From: Sedimenticola sp.
GTDB lineage: Bacteria > Pseudomonadota > Gammaproteobacteria > Chromatiales > Chromatiaceae
Length of the DNA stretch: 43,711 nucleotides
Assembly (NCBI GenBank): GCA_026984055.1
Contig: JALSSX010000213.1
Coordinates: forward strand, 1-43,711
Direction: 5' to 3'
The number at the start of each line of letters is the position of its first letter. Positions within the stretch are counted from its first letter, which is position 1. The notes under the pieces were generated by a model. The model searched no databases and had not been told where the DNA came from. It saw only the letters and a program-made list of their open reading frames with translations. Positions 8,196-20,689 of this stretch are shown in pieces. Made by a program: the position numbers and the translations under genes.

Positions 8196-8947
8196 TACAT
8201 TGTCGCATGATCGTAGGCGTGGATGATGCTGGCGATGCGTTCGATGGTTTCTCTCGGTGGCGGCTTGACGCCTTCCAGTGGGTAGCCGTGACCGAGTGAT
8301 TCCCATTTGTGTCGACCCAGTTCGTGATACGGGATCAGCTCCACGGTTTCGATGTTGTCCATGCCAGCGATGAATTGGCCGAGGCGGTGAGCGGAGGGTT
8401 CGTCGTCGGTGAAGCCGGGGACGATGACGTAGCGGATGCGAGTCTTCTGGCCGCGTTCGTGCAGATGGCGGGCGAAGTCGAGGATATGCCGGTTCGGCGC
8501 GCCGACGAGGATCTTGTGGATCGGTTCGTCGATCTGTTTCAGATCCAGCATCACCAGGTCGGTGACATCCAGGACTTCGTCGATCAATGGCATGCGTTTA
8601 CGCATCACGCCATTGGTGTCCAGGCAGGTGTGGATGCCCTCGGCCTTGGCGGCGATGAACAGGTTGCGCACGAACTCGGGTTGTAGCATCGGCTCGCCGC
8701 CGGAGACGGTGATGCCGCCACCGGAGGCGTTCATGAAATGGCGGTAGCACAGTGCTTCCTTCAGGATTTCGTCGACGCTGATTTCGCGCCCCTTGTGGAG
8801 GTCCCAGGTGTCGCGGTTGTGGCAGTACTGGCAGCGCAGCAGGCAACCCTGGGTGAAGACGATGAAGCGGATGCCGGGTCCGTCGACCGCGCCACAGGAT
8901 TCGAAGGAGTGGATGCGGCCGCGGGTCGTCGAGCTGGATGATGTCAT
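8195..8947 (-). CDS. pflA: Pyruvate formate-lyase activating enzyme (radical SAM)
   Basis: [16 protein letters not shown] (CxxxCxxC), [24 protein letters not shown]; downstream of pflB. Confidence 0.95.
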   Translation of the reverse strand: MTSSSSTTRGRIHSFESCGAVDGPGIRFIVFTQGCLLRCQYCHNRDTWDLHKGREISVDEILKEALCYRHFMNASGGGITVSGGEPMLQPEFVRNLFIAAKAEGIHTCLDTNGVMRKRMPLIDEVLDVTDLVMLDLKQIDEPIHKILVGAPNRHILDFARHLHERGQKTRIRYVIVPGFTDDEPSAHRLGQFIAGMDNIETVELIPYHELGRHKWESLGHGYPLEGVKPPPRETIERIASIIHAYDHATM

Positions 8948-9028
8948 CGGCTGTGGTGGTGTTTGTGGTGGTAGGCATGAGTTGTCGGCTCCTGTCGGCC
9001 CGGTCCTCTCCCGACGGGAGAGGACGCG

Positions 9029-9186
9029 CTAGCCCGGCCTTCTACTGCGGTGGCCCAATGGCACGCCCTGACTGGCGTTCGCTCGACGTAGTGTTGGCTA
9101 CGCCTGCGCGTCCCTCGGTCGCGAACGTCAGCCATGCCGCACCATTGACCACCTCGCGACGAACGCTGGTGAGAAATCCGGGCTAG
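9029..9186. mobile_element. MITE-like element copy 2, left TIR degenerate
   Basis: CTAGCCCGGCCTTCT...GACTGGCGTTCGCTCG...GTAGTGTTGGCTACGCCTGCGCGTCCCTCGGTCG...GGTGAGAAATCCGGGCTAG, collinear with 3895-4070. Confidence 0.78.
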
Positions 9187-9192
9187 GGCGCC

Positions 9193-11469
9193 TTACAACG
9201 ACTGTGTGAAGGTTCGGGCGATGACATCCCGGTGCTGATCGCGGGTCAGCGAGTTGAAGCGTACCGCGTAGCCAGATACGCGGATGGTCAACTGCGGATA
9301 GTTTTCTGGATGCTCCATCGCGTCGATCAGCATGTCGCGATTCATCACATTGACGTTCAGGTGCTGGCCGCCCTCGATGCCTGGTTCGTTGTGGAAGTAG
9401 CCGTCGATCAGCCCGGCGAGGTTCGCCTGGCGGGTCTTGTCCTGCTTGCCGAGGGTATTCGGCACGATCGAGAAGGTATAGGAGATGCCATCCTTCGCGT
9501 GCGCGTAGGGCAGTTTGCCGACCGAGGTGAGTGACGCGACCGCGCCCTTGTCGTCACGCCCATGCATCGGATTTGCGCCGGGGGCGAAAGGTTCGCCGGC
9601 GCGTCGGCCGTCTGGGGTGTTACCGGTTTTCTTGCCATAGACCACGTTCGATGTGATCGTCAGCACCGACTGCGTGGGGGCGGCGTTGCGATAGAACTTC
9701 AGCTTGCGCAGTTTGTCCATGAAACGCTCGACCAGATCGCAGGCGATGTCGTCGACGCGCGGGTCGTTGTTGCCGTATTTCGGGTAGTCGCCCTCGATCT
9801 CGAAGTCGACCGCGATACCGTTCTCGTTGCGTATCGGCCGGACCTTGGCGTATTTGATCGCGGACAGCGAGTCGGCGACCACCGACAGCCCGGCGATGCC
9901 GCAGGCCATGGTGCGTTTCACATCACGGTCGTGCAGTGCCATCTGCGCGGCCTCGTAGCTGTATTTGTCGTGCATGTAATGGATCATGTTCAGCGCGGTG
10001 ACATACTGCTTGGAGACCCAGTCCATCATTTCATCGAAACGCGTGAACACGGTGTCGTGGTCAAGTATCTCGTCGGCGAGTGGCGCTTGCTCGGGCGCGA
10101 CCTGCATCTGCAGTTTCTCGTCGACGCCGCCGTTTATCGCATACAGCAGGGTCTTGGCCAGATTCACCCGCGCGCCGAAGAACTGCATCTGCTTGCCGAC
10201 CACCATCGGCGAGACGCAACAGGCGATGGCGTAGTCGTCGGAATCCAGGTCCGGACGCATCAGGTCGTCGTTCTCGTACTGGATGGACGAGGTGTCGATG
10301 GACACCTTCGAGCAGAAACGCTTGAAGCCGGTCGGCAGTTGTTCCGACCACAAGACCGTGATGTTGGGTTCTGGCGATGGCCCCATGGTGTACATGGTAT
10401 TCAGCACGCGGAAGCTGGTGCGTGTCACCAAGGTACGACCGTCCTTGCCCATGCCGCCGATGGATTCGGTCGCCCAGATTGGGTCGCCGGAGAACAGTTC
10501 GTCGTATTCCGGCGTGCGTAGAAAGCGCACCATGCGCAGCTTCATGACGAAGTGATCTATCATCTCCTGCGCCTGTCGCTCGGTGATGGCGCCGGCCTTC
10601 AGATCGCGTTCGATGTAGATATCGAGGAAGGTGGCGGTGCGCCCCAGCGACATGGCCGCGCCGTTCTGCGACTTGACCGCCGCGAGATAGGCGAAGTAGG
10701 TCCACTGGATGGCTTCCCGCGCGGTGGTCGCCGGGGCGGAGATGTCGTGGCCGTATTTCGCGGCCATTTCCTTCAGCTGGCTCAGTGCGCGATGCTGCTC
10801 GGTGATCTCCTCGCGCAACTGGATGGTCGTGCGCAGGTCGTCGCCGTTCTCTACCTCGTCTTGCAACGAATGAAACTGGGCGACCTTGTCTTGCATCAGA
10901 TAGTCAACGCCATACAGCGCGACGCGGCGAAAATCGGCGATGATGCGCCCGCGTCCGTAGGCATCTGGCAGGCCGGTCAGGATGCCAGCTTTGCGGCACT
11001 TCAGGATGTCCGGCGTGTACACGTCGAAGACACCCTGGTTGTGTGTTTTGCGATACTCGGTGAAGGTCTTCTTGACCTCTGGGTCAAGCTCGCGCCCATA
11101 AGCCTTGCAGGATGCCTCGATCATGCGCACGCCGCCATTCGGCATGATCGCGCGCTTCAGTGGCGCGTCGGTTTGCAGGCCGACGATGGTCTCCAGATCC
11201 TTGTCGATGTAGCCGGCGTTATGCGAGGTGATGGTCGATGGCGTGTCGGTGTCGAAATCCAGTGGCGCGTGCGTCGCGTTCTCTTGCTTGATGCCCTCCA
11301 TCACCCGGTTCCACAGGGTTTGCGTGGCCTCGGTGGCCTCGGCTTCCAGAAAGGCGTCGTCGCCTTCGTAAGGGGTGTAGTTCTTCTGGATGAAGTCACG
11401 TACATCGACCTCATGCTTCCAGTTACCGGGGGTGAAACCTTTCCAGGCCTTGGCGAATTGCTCTTCCAT
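9193..11469 (-). CDS. pflB: Formate C-acetyltransferase (pyruvate formate-lyase)
   Basis: About 758 aa; glycyl-radical motif [37 protein letters not shown] at 11469 preferred (AGGTG upstream); GTG at 11481 is the alternative. Confidence 0.97.
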   Translation of the reverse strand: MEEQFAKAWKGFTPGNWKHEVDVRDFIQKNYTPYEGDDAFLEAEATEATQTLWNRVMEGIKQENATHAPLDFDTDTPSTITSHNAGYIDKDLETIVGLQTDAPLKRAIMPNGGVRMIEASCKAYGRELDPEVKKTFTEYRKTHNQGVFDVYTPDILKCRKAGILTGLPDAYGRGRIIADFRRVALYGVDYLMQDKVAQFHSLQDEVENGDDLRTTIQLREEITEQHRALSQLKEMAAKYGHDISAPATTAREAIQWTYFAYLAAVKSQNGAAMSLGRTATFLDIYIERDLKAGAITERQAQEMIDHFVMKLRMVRFLRTPEYDELFSGDPIWATESIGGMGKDGRTLVTRTSFRVLNTMYTMGPSPEPNITVLWSEQLPTGFKRFCSKVSIDTSSIQYENDDLMRPDLDSDDYAIACCVSPMVVGKQMQFFGARVNLAKTLLYAINGGVDEKLQMQVAPEQAPLADEILDHDTVFTRFDEMMDWVSKQYVTALNMIHYMHDKYSYEAAQMALHDRDVKRTMACGIAGLSVVADSLSAIKYAKVRPIRNENGIAVDFEIEGDYPKYGNNDPRVDDIACDLVERFMDKLRKLKFYRNAAPTQSVLTITSNVVYGKKTGNTPDGRRAGEPFAPGANPMHGRDDKGAVASLTSVGKLPYAHAKDGISYTFSIVPNTLGKQDKTRQANLAGLIDGYFHNEPGIEGGQHLNVNVMNRDMLIDAMEHPENYPQLTIRVSGYAVRFNSLTRDQHRDVIARTFTQSL

Positions 11470-11543
11470 CGTTCGTTGCACCTAAATGTGAATTAAAGAT
11501 AACGGCTGGATCCGCGTGGCGCGACGGGCGCCAGAAAGCCATG

Positions 11544-11712
11544 CGCACACAGGCCGTTGAAAAATGGTATTTTTCAACGGCCTGTGTGCGGTACAGGGAT
11601 GTACCGCCATTTTCGATGACTGCAAGTCATTAAAAATGAAGGAACCGGGACATCGCATTTTCCGGTTCCGTCGTTGAACAAAGTCCATGGAAGGGCTTTT
11701 TCAACATCCTGG
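11544..11712 (+). repeat. Interspersed hairpin repeat family 2, copy 2 (with a roughly 50-bp insertion and a 21-bp perfect stem-loop)
   Basis: CGCACACAGGCCGTTGAAAAA-TGGTA-TTTTTCAACGGCCTGTGTGCG (11544-11564/11570-11590), then a match to 5171-5263 interrupted by an extra segment around 11602-11653. Confidence 0.8.
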
Positions 11713-12023
11713 TAAGGTACGACCGCCCGCGTGGCGCCGGGTTTCCTTCCATGGAATGTTGTGTATGACGGGATGGTTTTCCGAACCCAGGTTCAGGACC
11801 GTTGCGGATAATACCGGATATTTCAGCGGGTTTTTTTTAACTTCTGTGAATTTATGTAAAAGATCCCGTTGGGTTTGGCTGGTGGTGAGTCTCTGGAATG
11901 AACATTTCCCAAAGCTTCCGTATCCTGCCCTCGCTCCCGTCCGAGTGTTACAGTGCAATTGGTTCTGGCGGCTTGCAGTTTTTCTCTGCTGCGGGGATCA
12001 TTGCGTTTTTGCATGGAATCTCG

Positions 12024-12425
12024 ATGTCGCACATCAATCCCGATCCTATTCGCGCAGAGTGGCTTGCGTTGCACCAGGATCACGAGCGCTATGATCGCTG
12101 GGCGTTGCTGATCAAGCTGCTGGCGCTACTGGTCTGGCTGCTTGGCTGGCATTGGTGGGTGACTTGGCCGGTGACTCTGGTGGTCGCCTTGCTGTGGGGT
12201 CAGGAGGCGATCTGGCGAACTTGGCAGGCGCGTCTCGGCGATCGTTTGCTGGCCATCGAGCAGGATGGCGCGAGGCCGTTCCGGTTTTATCGCGAGTGGC
12301 AGGGCCCGCGGCCCGGAATGGCCGGCTTGGTGCTGGATTATGTCAAGAGCGCGTTGCGTCCGACGGTGGTCTACCCTTATGCCGTGTTGCTGATGCTGGA
12401 TGCGGCGCGCAAGTGGTGGTTTTGA
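12024..12425 (+). CDS. Uncharacterised small membrane protein
   Basis: MSHINPDPIRAEWLALHQDHERYDRWALLIKLLALLVWLLGWHWWVTWPVTLVVALLWGQEAIW; two or three hydrophobic segments. Directly upstream of the PgsA-like gene. Confidence 0.65.
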   Translation: MSHINPDPIRAEWLALHQDHERYDRWALLIKLLALLVWLLGWHWWVTWPVTLVVALLWGQEAIWRTWQARLGDRLLAIEQDGARPFRFYREWQGPRPGMAGLVLDYVKSALRPTVVYPYAVLLMLDAARKWWF

Positions 12426-12428
12426 TTC

Positions 12429-12969
12429 GTGATCCAGGCGCGTGATATCCCCAATCTGATCAGTTTTGCGCGCATCGCGCTGGTGCCGCCCATCGTCTAT
12501 GTGTTGTTGGCTGGAGATTTCGGCTTGGCGCTGTGGCTGTTTTTGATTGCGGGCGTCTCCGATGGTCTGGATGGTTTTCTCGCCAAGCATTTCGCTTGGC
12601 AATCCGAGTTTGGCGGTAAGCTGGATCCTGCGGCCGACAAGCTGTTGCTGCTGTCTTGCTATTTCGTGCTCGGTTGGATCGGTTTGCTGCCGTGGTGGCT
12701 GGTTGGACTGGTATTTTTGCGCGATATCGTCATTGTTGTCGGCTGGATCGCATACAACCAACACGTCCAGCGTATCAGCGCGCAGCCGATGCTGATCAGC
12801 AAGGTCAATACCTTCATGCAGATCGTGCTGGCGCTGGCGGTGGTGGCCAACCAGGTCAGGCCGATCCTCGATGCTGGCTCGATGTTGGCGCTGCTGATCG
12901 TCGTGGCGGTGACGACGGTGTGGAGCGGTGTGGCCTATGTCGGCTACTGGGGCGCGCGGGTGGTGCGGC

Positions 12970-12977
<8 letters not shown>
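12429..12977 (+). CDS. CDP-alcohol phosphatidyltransferase family protein (PgsA-like)
   Basis: NLISFARIALVPPIVYVLL...DGLDGFLAKHF...FGGKLDPAADKLLLL, the CDP-OH-P motif D(x)2DG(x)2AR(x)8G(x)3D(x)3D in variant form. GTG start. Confidence 0.85.
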
Positions 12978-14979
<2,002 letters not shown>

Positions 14980-14980
<1 letters not shown>

Positions 14981-15609
14981 TGGCGAAACGCGATCCGAAC
15001 CGCAAGCAGGCGATCCTGGAAGGGCTGGCGCGTGAGTTGGAGCACAACCCCGGCGCGCGTGTCACCACGGCGAGGCTGGCGAAGGCGGTGGGCGTCTCCG
15101 AGGCGGCGTTGTACCGGCATTTTCCAAGCAAGGCGCGCATGTTCGAGGGTTTGATCGAGTTTGCCGAGCAGGCCATCTTCGCGCGTGTCAATCAGTTGCT
15201 GGAAGACGAGAAACAGGCCGAGGCGCGCACTCAGGCGATGTTGTTCCTGCTGCTGGGCTTCGCCGAGCGCAACCCGGGCATTACCCGTGTGTTGCTTGGC
15301 GACGCATTGGTCGGCGAGCATGAACGCCTGGCCGCGCGGGTCGGACAGTTCTTTAATCGTGTCGAGACCCAGTTTCGTCAGATCCTGCGGGAAACCGCGT
15401 TGCGCGGGGAACGCCTCTCCGGGGTGACGCCAGAGAGCGGCGCTTCGCTGTTATCGCGCTATGTCGAGGGGAGCATGCATCAATTCCTGCGCAGCCGTTT
15501 CCAGCGCTCGCCGCTGGATGACCTGGAAGCGCAATGGACGGCGCTGGCCGGCATGCTGTTCGGCTTTCCGCGCGGTGTGGTGGCCGGCGCCAATCTGGGC
15601 CCGGTGTGA
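14980..15609 (+). CDS. slmA: Nucleoid occlusion factor SlmA (TetR family)
   Basis: TTARLAKAVGVSEAALYRHFPSKARMFEGLIEFAEQAIFARVNQL; 209 aa; TGATG overlap with argB. Confidence 0.93.
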
Positions 15610-15634
15610 GGCCGGTTCGAATAGGGGTGTGGTC

Positions 15635-17734
15635 ATGGGGTTGTTTCGTTGTCCAACGCGGTGGGGGCTGTTGCTGACGGTTGTGTCGTCTCCCGCGTGG
15701 GCGGGGCTGTTCCCGATTACCGGTGGCTTCAGCGTCGATACCACCGATCGCTTCCAGACGCGGGCGTTCTATCTCAGTCTGTCCAGCGCATCGGAAGATA
15801 CCCCGATGGCGTGGAACGGCAACGTGGCTTCCTGCGCGCCGGGTACCACCAGCGAGGACTACAAGGATGCGGTGATGTTGCGCGTCAATATGTTTCGCGC
15901 GCTGGCCGGCGTTCCGGCAGTGATCGATCATCGCGCCGATTATGATGGCAAGGCGCAGCGGGCGGCGTTGATTATGAGCGCGAATAATACGCTGTCGCAT
16001 ACGCCGCCGAATACCTGGGATTGCTGGTCGGTGGACGGCAATGAGGCGGCGGGCAACTCGAATCTTTCGTTGGGAAACGATGGCTGGCGCGCGGTGTTCA
16101 GTCAGATGCGCGACGATGGCGACAACAATGCCATCGTCGGGCATCGGCGCTGGATCCTTTATCCGCAGACGCGGCGGATGGGCACGGGCGACATCCCGAT
16201 CGATGGCGATTTTCGCGAAACCAACTCCCTATGGGTCATCGACAGCAATTTCGGTGCCGCGCGCCCACCCGTCAGGGATGATTTCGTCGCCTGGCCACCG
16301 CGCGGCTATGTTCCCTATCGCTTGGTGTTCGCGCGTTGGTCGTTCAGCCTCGCGGGCGCGGATTTTTCCGCCGCGAACGTCACGATGTCGCATAATGGCG
16401 TGAATGTGCCATTGAGCGTTGAGGCGCGATCGAATACGCGGGTTGGCGAGCCGACCATCGTCTGGAAGCCCGATGATGGCAATGTGTTACTTGCCGCCGG
16501 CGCAGTCCGACCGGCGGTCGATACGACCTACGATGTGACGATCTCCAATGTATCGATCGACGGTGTCGCTCAGTCGTTCAGCTACCCGGTTACCGTGATC
16601 GATCCGCGGGTTGGAGTCCCGGGCGCGCCACTTCCAGATATCAGCGGGCCGGCCACGGTCAGCGTGGGACGGCCGCAGGCTTATCAGTATGCGCTGGACA
16701 CCGGTCTTGCCGGCTATCAGTTGCGGGTGCTCCAGACCAGCCCCTACGGCGAGGTGGAGGGTGGCGAGGGTGGTGGCGGCAATGTCGTGGACGGCACCTC
16801 CGCTGGCTATGATCTGATTGCCACCGGCAATCCCGGGACGGGTGCGCATGCCTTTCATCTGGCACATCCGGGCGCGGGCGTCGAGTATTTCGAACTCGCG
16901 CCGGATTTCGTCTTGCATGGTGGCAGCCGTCTGCAATTCATCAGTCGGCTCGGTTGGGCGACCCGTGATCAGTTTGCGAAGGTCCAGATCTCGCCGAACG
17001 GTGGCAGCAGTTGGGTGGATGTGTATTCCCTGGCGGGCAATGGCGGTGTCACCGAGGCGGCTTATGGCGCGCATGATCTGGATCTGGGCGCCTGGGCCGA
17101 TCAGGCTGTCCGTATTCGCTTTGCCTATGCGTTCGAGAGTGGCAGCTTTTTTCCGCAGACCGATGCCGATGTCGGTTGGTCGGTGGACGATATCGCCTTG
17201 TTGAATGCCGACAGGGTGACGCAGTCCAGCGTCACGGACCTGGATGACGGCGGCAGCTTCGATTTCGCTCCGGTGACGGTTGGCGATTACGGCTTGCAGG
17301 TCGGGACATCCAGCGTGGATGGCTTTTCGGCTTCGGTATGGGGCGATGTCTTGCCCGTGATGGCGCGGGAAGGGGCGTCGCCCATGCCTTCCGGTTTTGA
17401 TGTCGATGGTAGTGGCGGCCCGCCAGATGCCCTTACCGACGGGATCATCATCATTCGCGCGATGTTCGGTTTCACCGGCGCGGCGCTGGTTCAGGGCGCG
17501 GTGGCTCCGGGTGGGGCGGATGCCGCAGCCATTGCCGAGCATGCGCGGACCTTTGTCGTCGGCTTGGATATCGACGGTGATGGCCGTCAGGATGCGTTGA
17601 CGGATGGCATTTTGCTGATCCGCTACCTGTTTGGCTTTCGCGGTGATGCGCTGGCCGCCGGTGCCGTCAGTCCGGGCGCGTCACGTCGTTCCGGCGCTGA
17701 TGTCGCCGCGTGGATCGCCGGCCTGGGTCTTTGA
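15635..17734 (+). CDS. Secreted CAP-domain (SCP-like) protein with MAM/immune-inhibitor-like module and C-terminal duplicated dockerin-like module
   Basis: Signal peptide MGLFRCPTRWGLLLTVVSSPAWA; CAP-like LRVNMFRALAGVP...LSHTPPNTWDCWSVDGNEAAGNSNL...NAIVGHRRWILYP. C-terminus (17396-17731) FDVDGSGGPPDALTDGIIIIRAMFGFTG...LDIDGDGRQDALTDGILLIRYLFGFRG. Confidence 0.8.
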   Translation: MGLFRCPTRWGLLLTVVSSPAWAGLFPITGGFSVDTTDRFQTRAFYLSLSSASEDTPMAWNGNVASCAPGTTSEDYKDAVMLRVNMFRALAGVPAVIDHRADYDGKAQRAALIMSANNTLSHTPPNTWDCWSVDGNEAAGNSNLSLGNDGWRAVFSQMRDDGDNNAIVGHRRWILYPQTRRMGTGDIPIDGDFRETNSLWVIDSNFGAARPPVRDDFVAWPPRGYVPYRLVFARWSFSLAGADFSAANVTMSHNGVNVPLSVEARSNTRVGEPTIVWKPDDGNVLLAAGAVRPAVDTTYDVTISNVSIDGVAQSFSYPVTVIDPRVGVPGAPLPDISGPATVSVGRPQAYQYALDTGLAGYQLRVLQTSPYGEVEGGEGGGGNVVDGTSAGYDLIATGNPGTGAHAFHLAHPGAGVEYFELAPDFVLHGGSRLQFISRLGWATRDQFAKVQISPNGGSSWVDVYSLAGNGGVTEAAYGAHDLDLGAWADQAVRIRFAYAFESGSFFPQTDADVGWSVDDIALLNADRVTQSSVTDLDDGGSFDFAPVTVGDYGLQVGTSSVDGFSASVWGDVLPVMAREGASPMPSGFDVDGSGGPPDALTDGIIIIRAMFGFTGAALVQGAVAPGGADAAAIAEHARTFVVGLDIDGDGRQDALTDGILLIRYLFGFRGDALAAGAVSPGASRRSGADVAAWIAGLGL

Positions 17735-17865
17735 TCCAAAGCGCTTACTGTTTCTCATTTTCGGCCTGGGCTGTGGTTGGCGCGCCAGATCCGATATAAT
17801 CCGCTCGATAACTTTACGATAGCGACAACGGCGTCGGATGCTTCAGGACGCCTCGGGATTTTGGC

Positions 17866-20418
17866 ATGATCAAGAGAATTTTTATTTCACTCGCGGCCCT
17901 GGCTCTGCTCGGCGTGGCCAATGCGGAGGTTTTCTACAACCAAGTGTGGCGGCAAACGGCCGATGCCGATTATGTCGGACGTACCAACGATGTCGGCGTG
18001 GCGGATCTCAATGGAGATGGTCGGGACGATGTCTGGCTGGTCGACCCCAACGGACCGAGCCGAGTCTGGTTGCAAAACGCCAGCGGCGTGCTCGAGGATT
18101 CTGGCCAGGCGATCGGTGCGGCGGGTACCAACGCCGTGGTGCTTGGCGACCTCGACGGCGATGGCGATATCGATGCGGTCGAGGCCGTTTCGGGATCGGA
18201 CAACAAAGTTTGGCTGAACAACGGTAGTGGCGTTTTTAGCGATGCGGGTCAGTCGACCGGAGATTCAAGCTTTTCCTTTGGTCTGGCGATGGGTGATCTC
18301 GATGGCGACGGCGATCTCGATCTTTTTGTCGCGAATACCGGCGCGCCGAATACCGTGTGGTCCAACGATGGCTCGGGTGTCTTTACGGATACGGGGCAGA
18401 CGCTGGGCGGCAATGCGCTCAGCTCGGGCGTTGCCCTGGGCGATCTCAATGGCGATGGGCGTCTCGATGCGGTAGTCGCGAATGCGGGCGCGAATAGCGT
18501 TTGGATCAACGATGGCCATGGTGTGTTCAGCGCCGGCACCACGCCGGCCACCGGTAACGCTTCGACGACCAAGACCGTTGTGCTCGCGGATTTCGATGGT
18601 GATAGCAAGCTCGACGCCTTCTTCGGCGAGGTCAATGGCAATCACGTTTGGAAGGGCGATGGCGCGGGCGGATTCAGTGATACGGGATTGGTGCTCGGCA
18701 CGGCTTCCAGCCAGGATCTGGTCGTCCAGGACATGAACGGAGACGGTAAGCCGGATGTCTATGTGGCTAATGATTTCACCAATGGCGCGGATAAGGCGTG
18801 GCTGAATACGAGTACGTCGAGCGCGATCAGTTTCACCGTTGCGGGCCTGAACTTCGGCGTTTCGTACAGCTCGTCTGCGGCCTTGGGCGATTTCGACAAT
18901 GATGGCCGGAAAGACGATATCTTTGTCGGCGCGGGCGCGACGCGCACCCAGCCTGACCATATTTGGTTGAATCAAAACGACATCGGTAACTTTGTCGCCG
19001 GGCAGACGCTGGTTACGGCGGTTCTGAGTAACGCGGTGGCCCTCGGTGATCTCGATGGTGATGGCGATTTCGACGCCTTCGTCGCGAACAGCGGCGCGAA
19101 TGCCGTGTTGCTGAATAATTCCGGCATGCAATTCCAGCTTGTCCAGTCGCTCGCCAATGAGGATTCTCAAGGCGTGGCTCTGGACGATTTCGATCAGGAT
19201 GGCGATCTGGATGCCGTCGTCGCGAATGGTAGCGGCGGGCCCAATCGGATCTGGTTGAACGACGGCGCCGGACATTTCACGGATAGCGGCATCGTGCTCG
19301 GTAGTGGTGGAACAAGCCAGAGTTTGGACGTTGTCGCCGCCAATTTGGATGGCGATGTCTGTCCAGATGTGGTTATCGCAAATTTTGGTTTTCCCGATCA
19401 GGTTTGGTTGAATGTTTTCGACAACAATAGAGTTGATTTTATCGATCGACCGATACCATGCCAGTTCAATGCCGCGCCACAAACGCTTTCGTTCGGCAAC
19501 AATCAGAGTGCCGCGGTCGTCTTTGCCGATATCAATAGCGATGGTCTATTGGATGTCTTGTTCACCGGGATACGCGGAGCCAGCACGCCCAGTGGGGAGA
19601 TTCGCGCCTGGACCAACGATCCGTTGAATCATGGCCATTTCCTCCAAGGTAGTTTTTTGAGCAATCCCAGCGGCAATGTACGCAAGGTAGTGCTGGGCGA
19701 GCTGACCGGAGATGGCAATCTCGACGCCTTTGGTGTGACCTCCGGTAGCAATCTGCTTTGGCAGGGGGATGGTCATGGTGGTTTCTCGTCATCCACTGGT
19801 GTTGGCATCGTATCGGATGGCTGGGATGCCGCCATCGGTGATATCGATACGGCCGGTGGCGACGATATCTTCGTGGTCAGCGATAGCGGCACGAACAAGG
19901 TGTTGTATAACGACGGAACAGGGAATTTCACCGACAGCAATATCGCGCTGCCCGCAGTCAAGGGTAGGGCGGTCGGCTTCGCCGATCTGGACGGTGATCA
20001 AGATCTGGATGCCTTTATTGCCGCGAATGGTTTGAATGTCGCGTTGCGACACGATCCCTTTGCGGGCGGCGCCCAGGGCTTCGATGTCGATGGCAACGGT
20101 GCTGTCGATGCGTTGACCGATGGCATCATCATCATCCGTTATATGTTTGGTATTCGTGGTGCGGCATTGATTCAAAGCGCGATTGCGCCGGATGCGACAG
20201 CCGATGGTCCGGAAATCGAGACGCATATGGTGGGGCTGAACCCGACGTTGGACGCCGATGGCAACGGTGCGGTAGACGCTTTGACCGATGGCATCATCAT
20301 TATTCGTTATATATTTGGTTTTCGCGGTTCGGCGCTGATCCAGGGCGCGCTTGCGCCCAATGCAACGAATACCACCTCCGCGCTGGTCGAAGCCTGGGCG
20401 GCAGGGGTTGGTCTCTGA
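17866..20418 (+). CDS. Secreted FG-GAP/VCBS-repeat beta-propeller protein with C-terminal duplicated dockerin-like module
   Basis: Signal peptide MIKRIFISLAALALLGVANA; many repeats of GDLDGDGDxDAxVAN...VWLNDGSGVFxDxGQ. C-terminus (20080-20415) FDVDGNGAVDALTDGIIIIRYMFGIRG...LDADGNGAVDALTDGIIIIRYIFGFRG. Confidence 0.88.
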   Translation: MIKRIFISLAALALLGVANAEVFYNQVWRQTADADYVGRTNDVGVADLNGDGRDDVWLVDPNGPSRVWLQNASGVLEDSGQAIGAAGTNAVVLGDLDGDGDIDAVEAVSGSDNKVWLNNGSGVFSDAGQSTGDSSFSFGLAMGDLDGDGDLDLFVANTGAPNTVWSNDGSGVFTDTGQTLGGNALSSGVALGDLNGDGRLDAVVANAGANSVWINDGHGVFSAGTTPATGNASTTKTVVLADFDGDSKLDAFFGEVNGNHVWKGDGAGGFSDTGLVLGTASSQDLVVQDMNGDGKPDVYVANDFTNGADKAWLNTSTSSAISFTVAGLNFGVSYSSSAALGDFDNDGRKDDIFVGAGATRTQPDHIWLNQNDIGNFVAGQTLVTAVLSNAVALGDLDGDGDFDAFVANSGANAVLLNNSGMQFQLVQSLANEDSQGVALDDFDQDGDLDAVVANGSGGPNRIWLNDGAGHFTDSGIVLGSGGTSQSLDVVAANLDGDVCPDVVIANFGFPDQVWLNVFDNNRVDFIDRPIPCQFNAAPQTLSFGNNQSAAVVFADINSDGLLDVLFTGIRGASTPSGEIRAWTNDPLNHGHFLQGSFLSNPSGNVRKVVLGELTGDGNLDAFGVTSGSNLLWQGDGHGGFSSSTGVGIVSDGWDAAIGDIDTAGGDDIFVVSDSGTNKVLYNDGTGNFTDSNIALPAVKGRAVGFADLDGDQDLDAFIAANGLNVALRHDPFAGGAQGFDVDGNGAVDALTDGIIIIRYMFGIRGAALIQSAIAPDATADGPEIETHMVGLNPTLDADGNGAVDALTDGIIIIRYIFGFRGSALIQGALAPNATNTTSALVEAWAAGVGL

Positions 20419-20689
20419 CAGAACATGCGTGTTGCATATCTGCAACTCATATGTGTGAAAGGAGACACTTTTTTTGCATCTTGGGCGGATGACTGTTGTA
20501 TTATTGCGATCCATGGTTCATAATTCTGACGTTGGTATCATAAATCCCGTCATGATGGATGGGTAAGTTACCGCGAAAATTGCACTTTTTTGATCATGTC
20601 GGGTAATGAACCGATTTGTTGGTTTGTTGCCATTCTGGCATGCTCTCTTGGGTTTTCGTACTTGGTTTGGGAATATAGGAAGGGTAGAT

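Noticed and set aside
9562-11496. 319- and 314-aa plus-strand ORFs opposite pflB
   Set aside because: pflB is unmistakable on the minus strand; these are antisense frames with low-complexity V/G/H/R content.
18265-19482. 405-aa minus-strand ORF opposite the FG-GAP gene
   Set aside because: Antisense to a clear repeat protein; its periodic IAIEI pattern is the reverse complement of the DLDGDG repeats.
17866-20415. Repeated DxDGDGD segments considered as a CRISPR or satellite array
   Set aside because: The repeats are in frame, divergent at DNA level and encode FG-GAP/VCBS and dockerin-like units. No CRISPR array or cas gene seen in the window.
20606-20689. Upstream start for the cohesin-like protein
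   Set aside because: The ATG at 20690 follows a purine-rich AGGAAGGG stretch and gives a clean signal peptide; the upstream extension does not.
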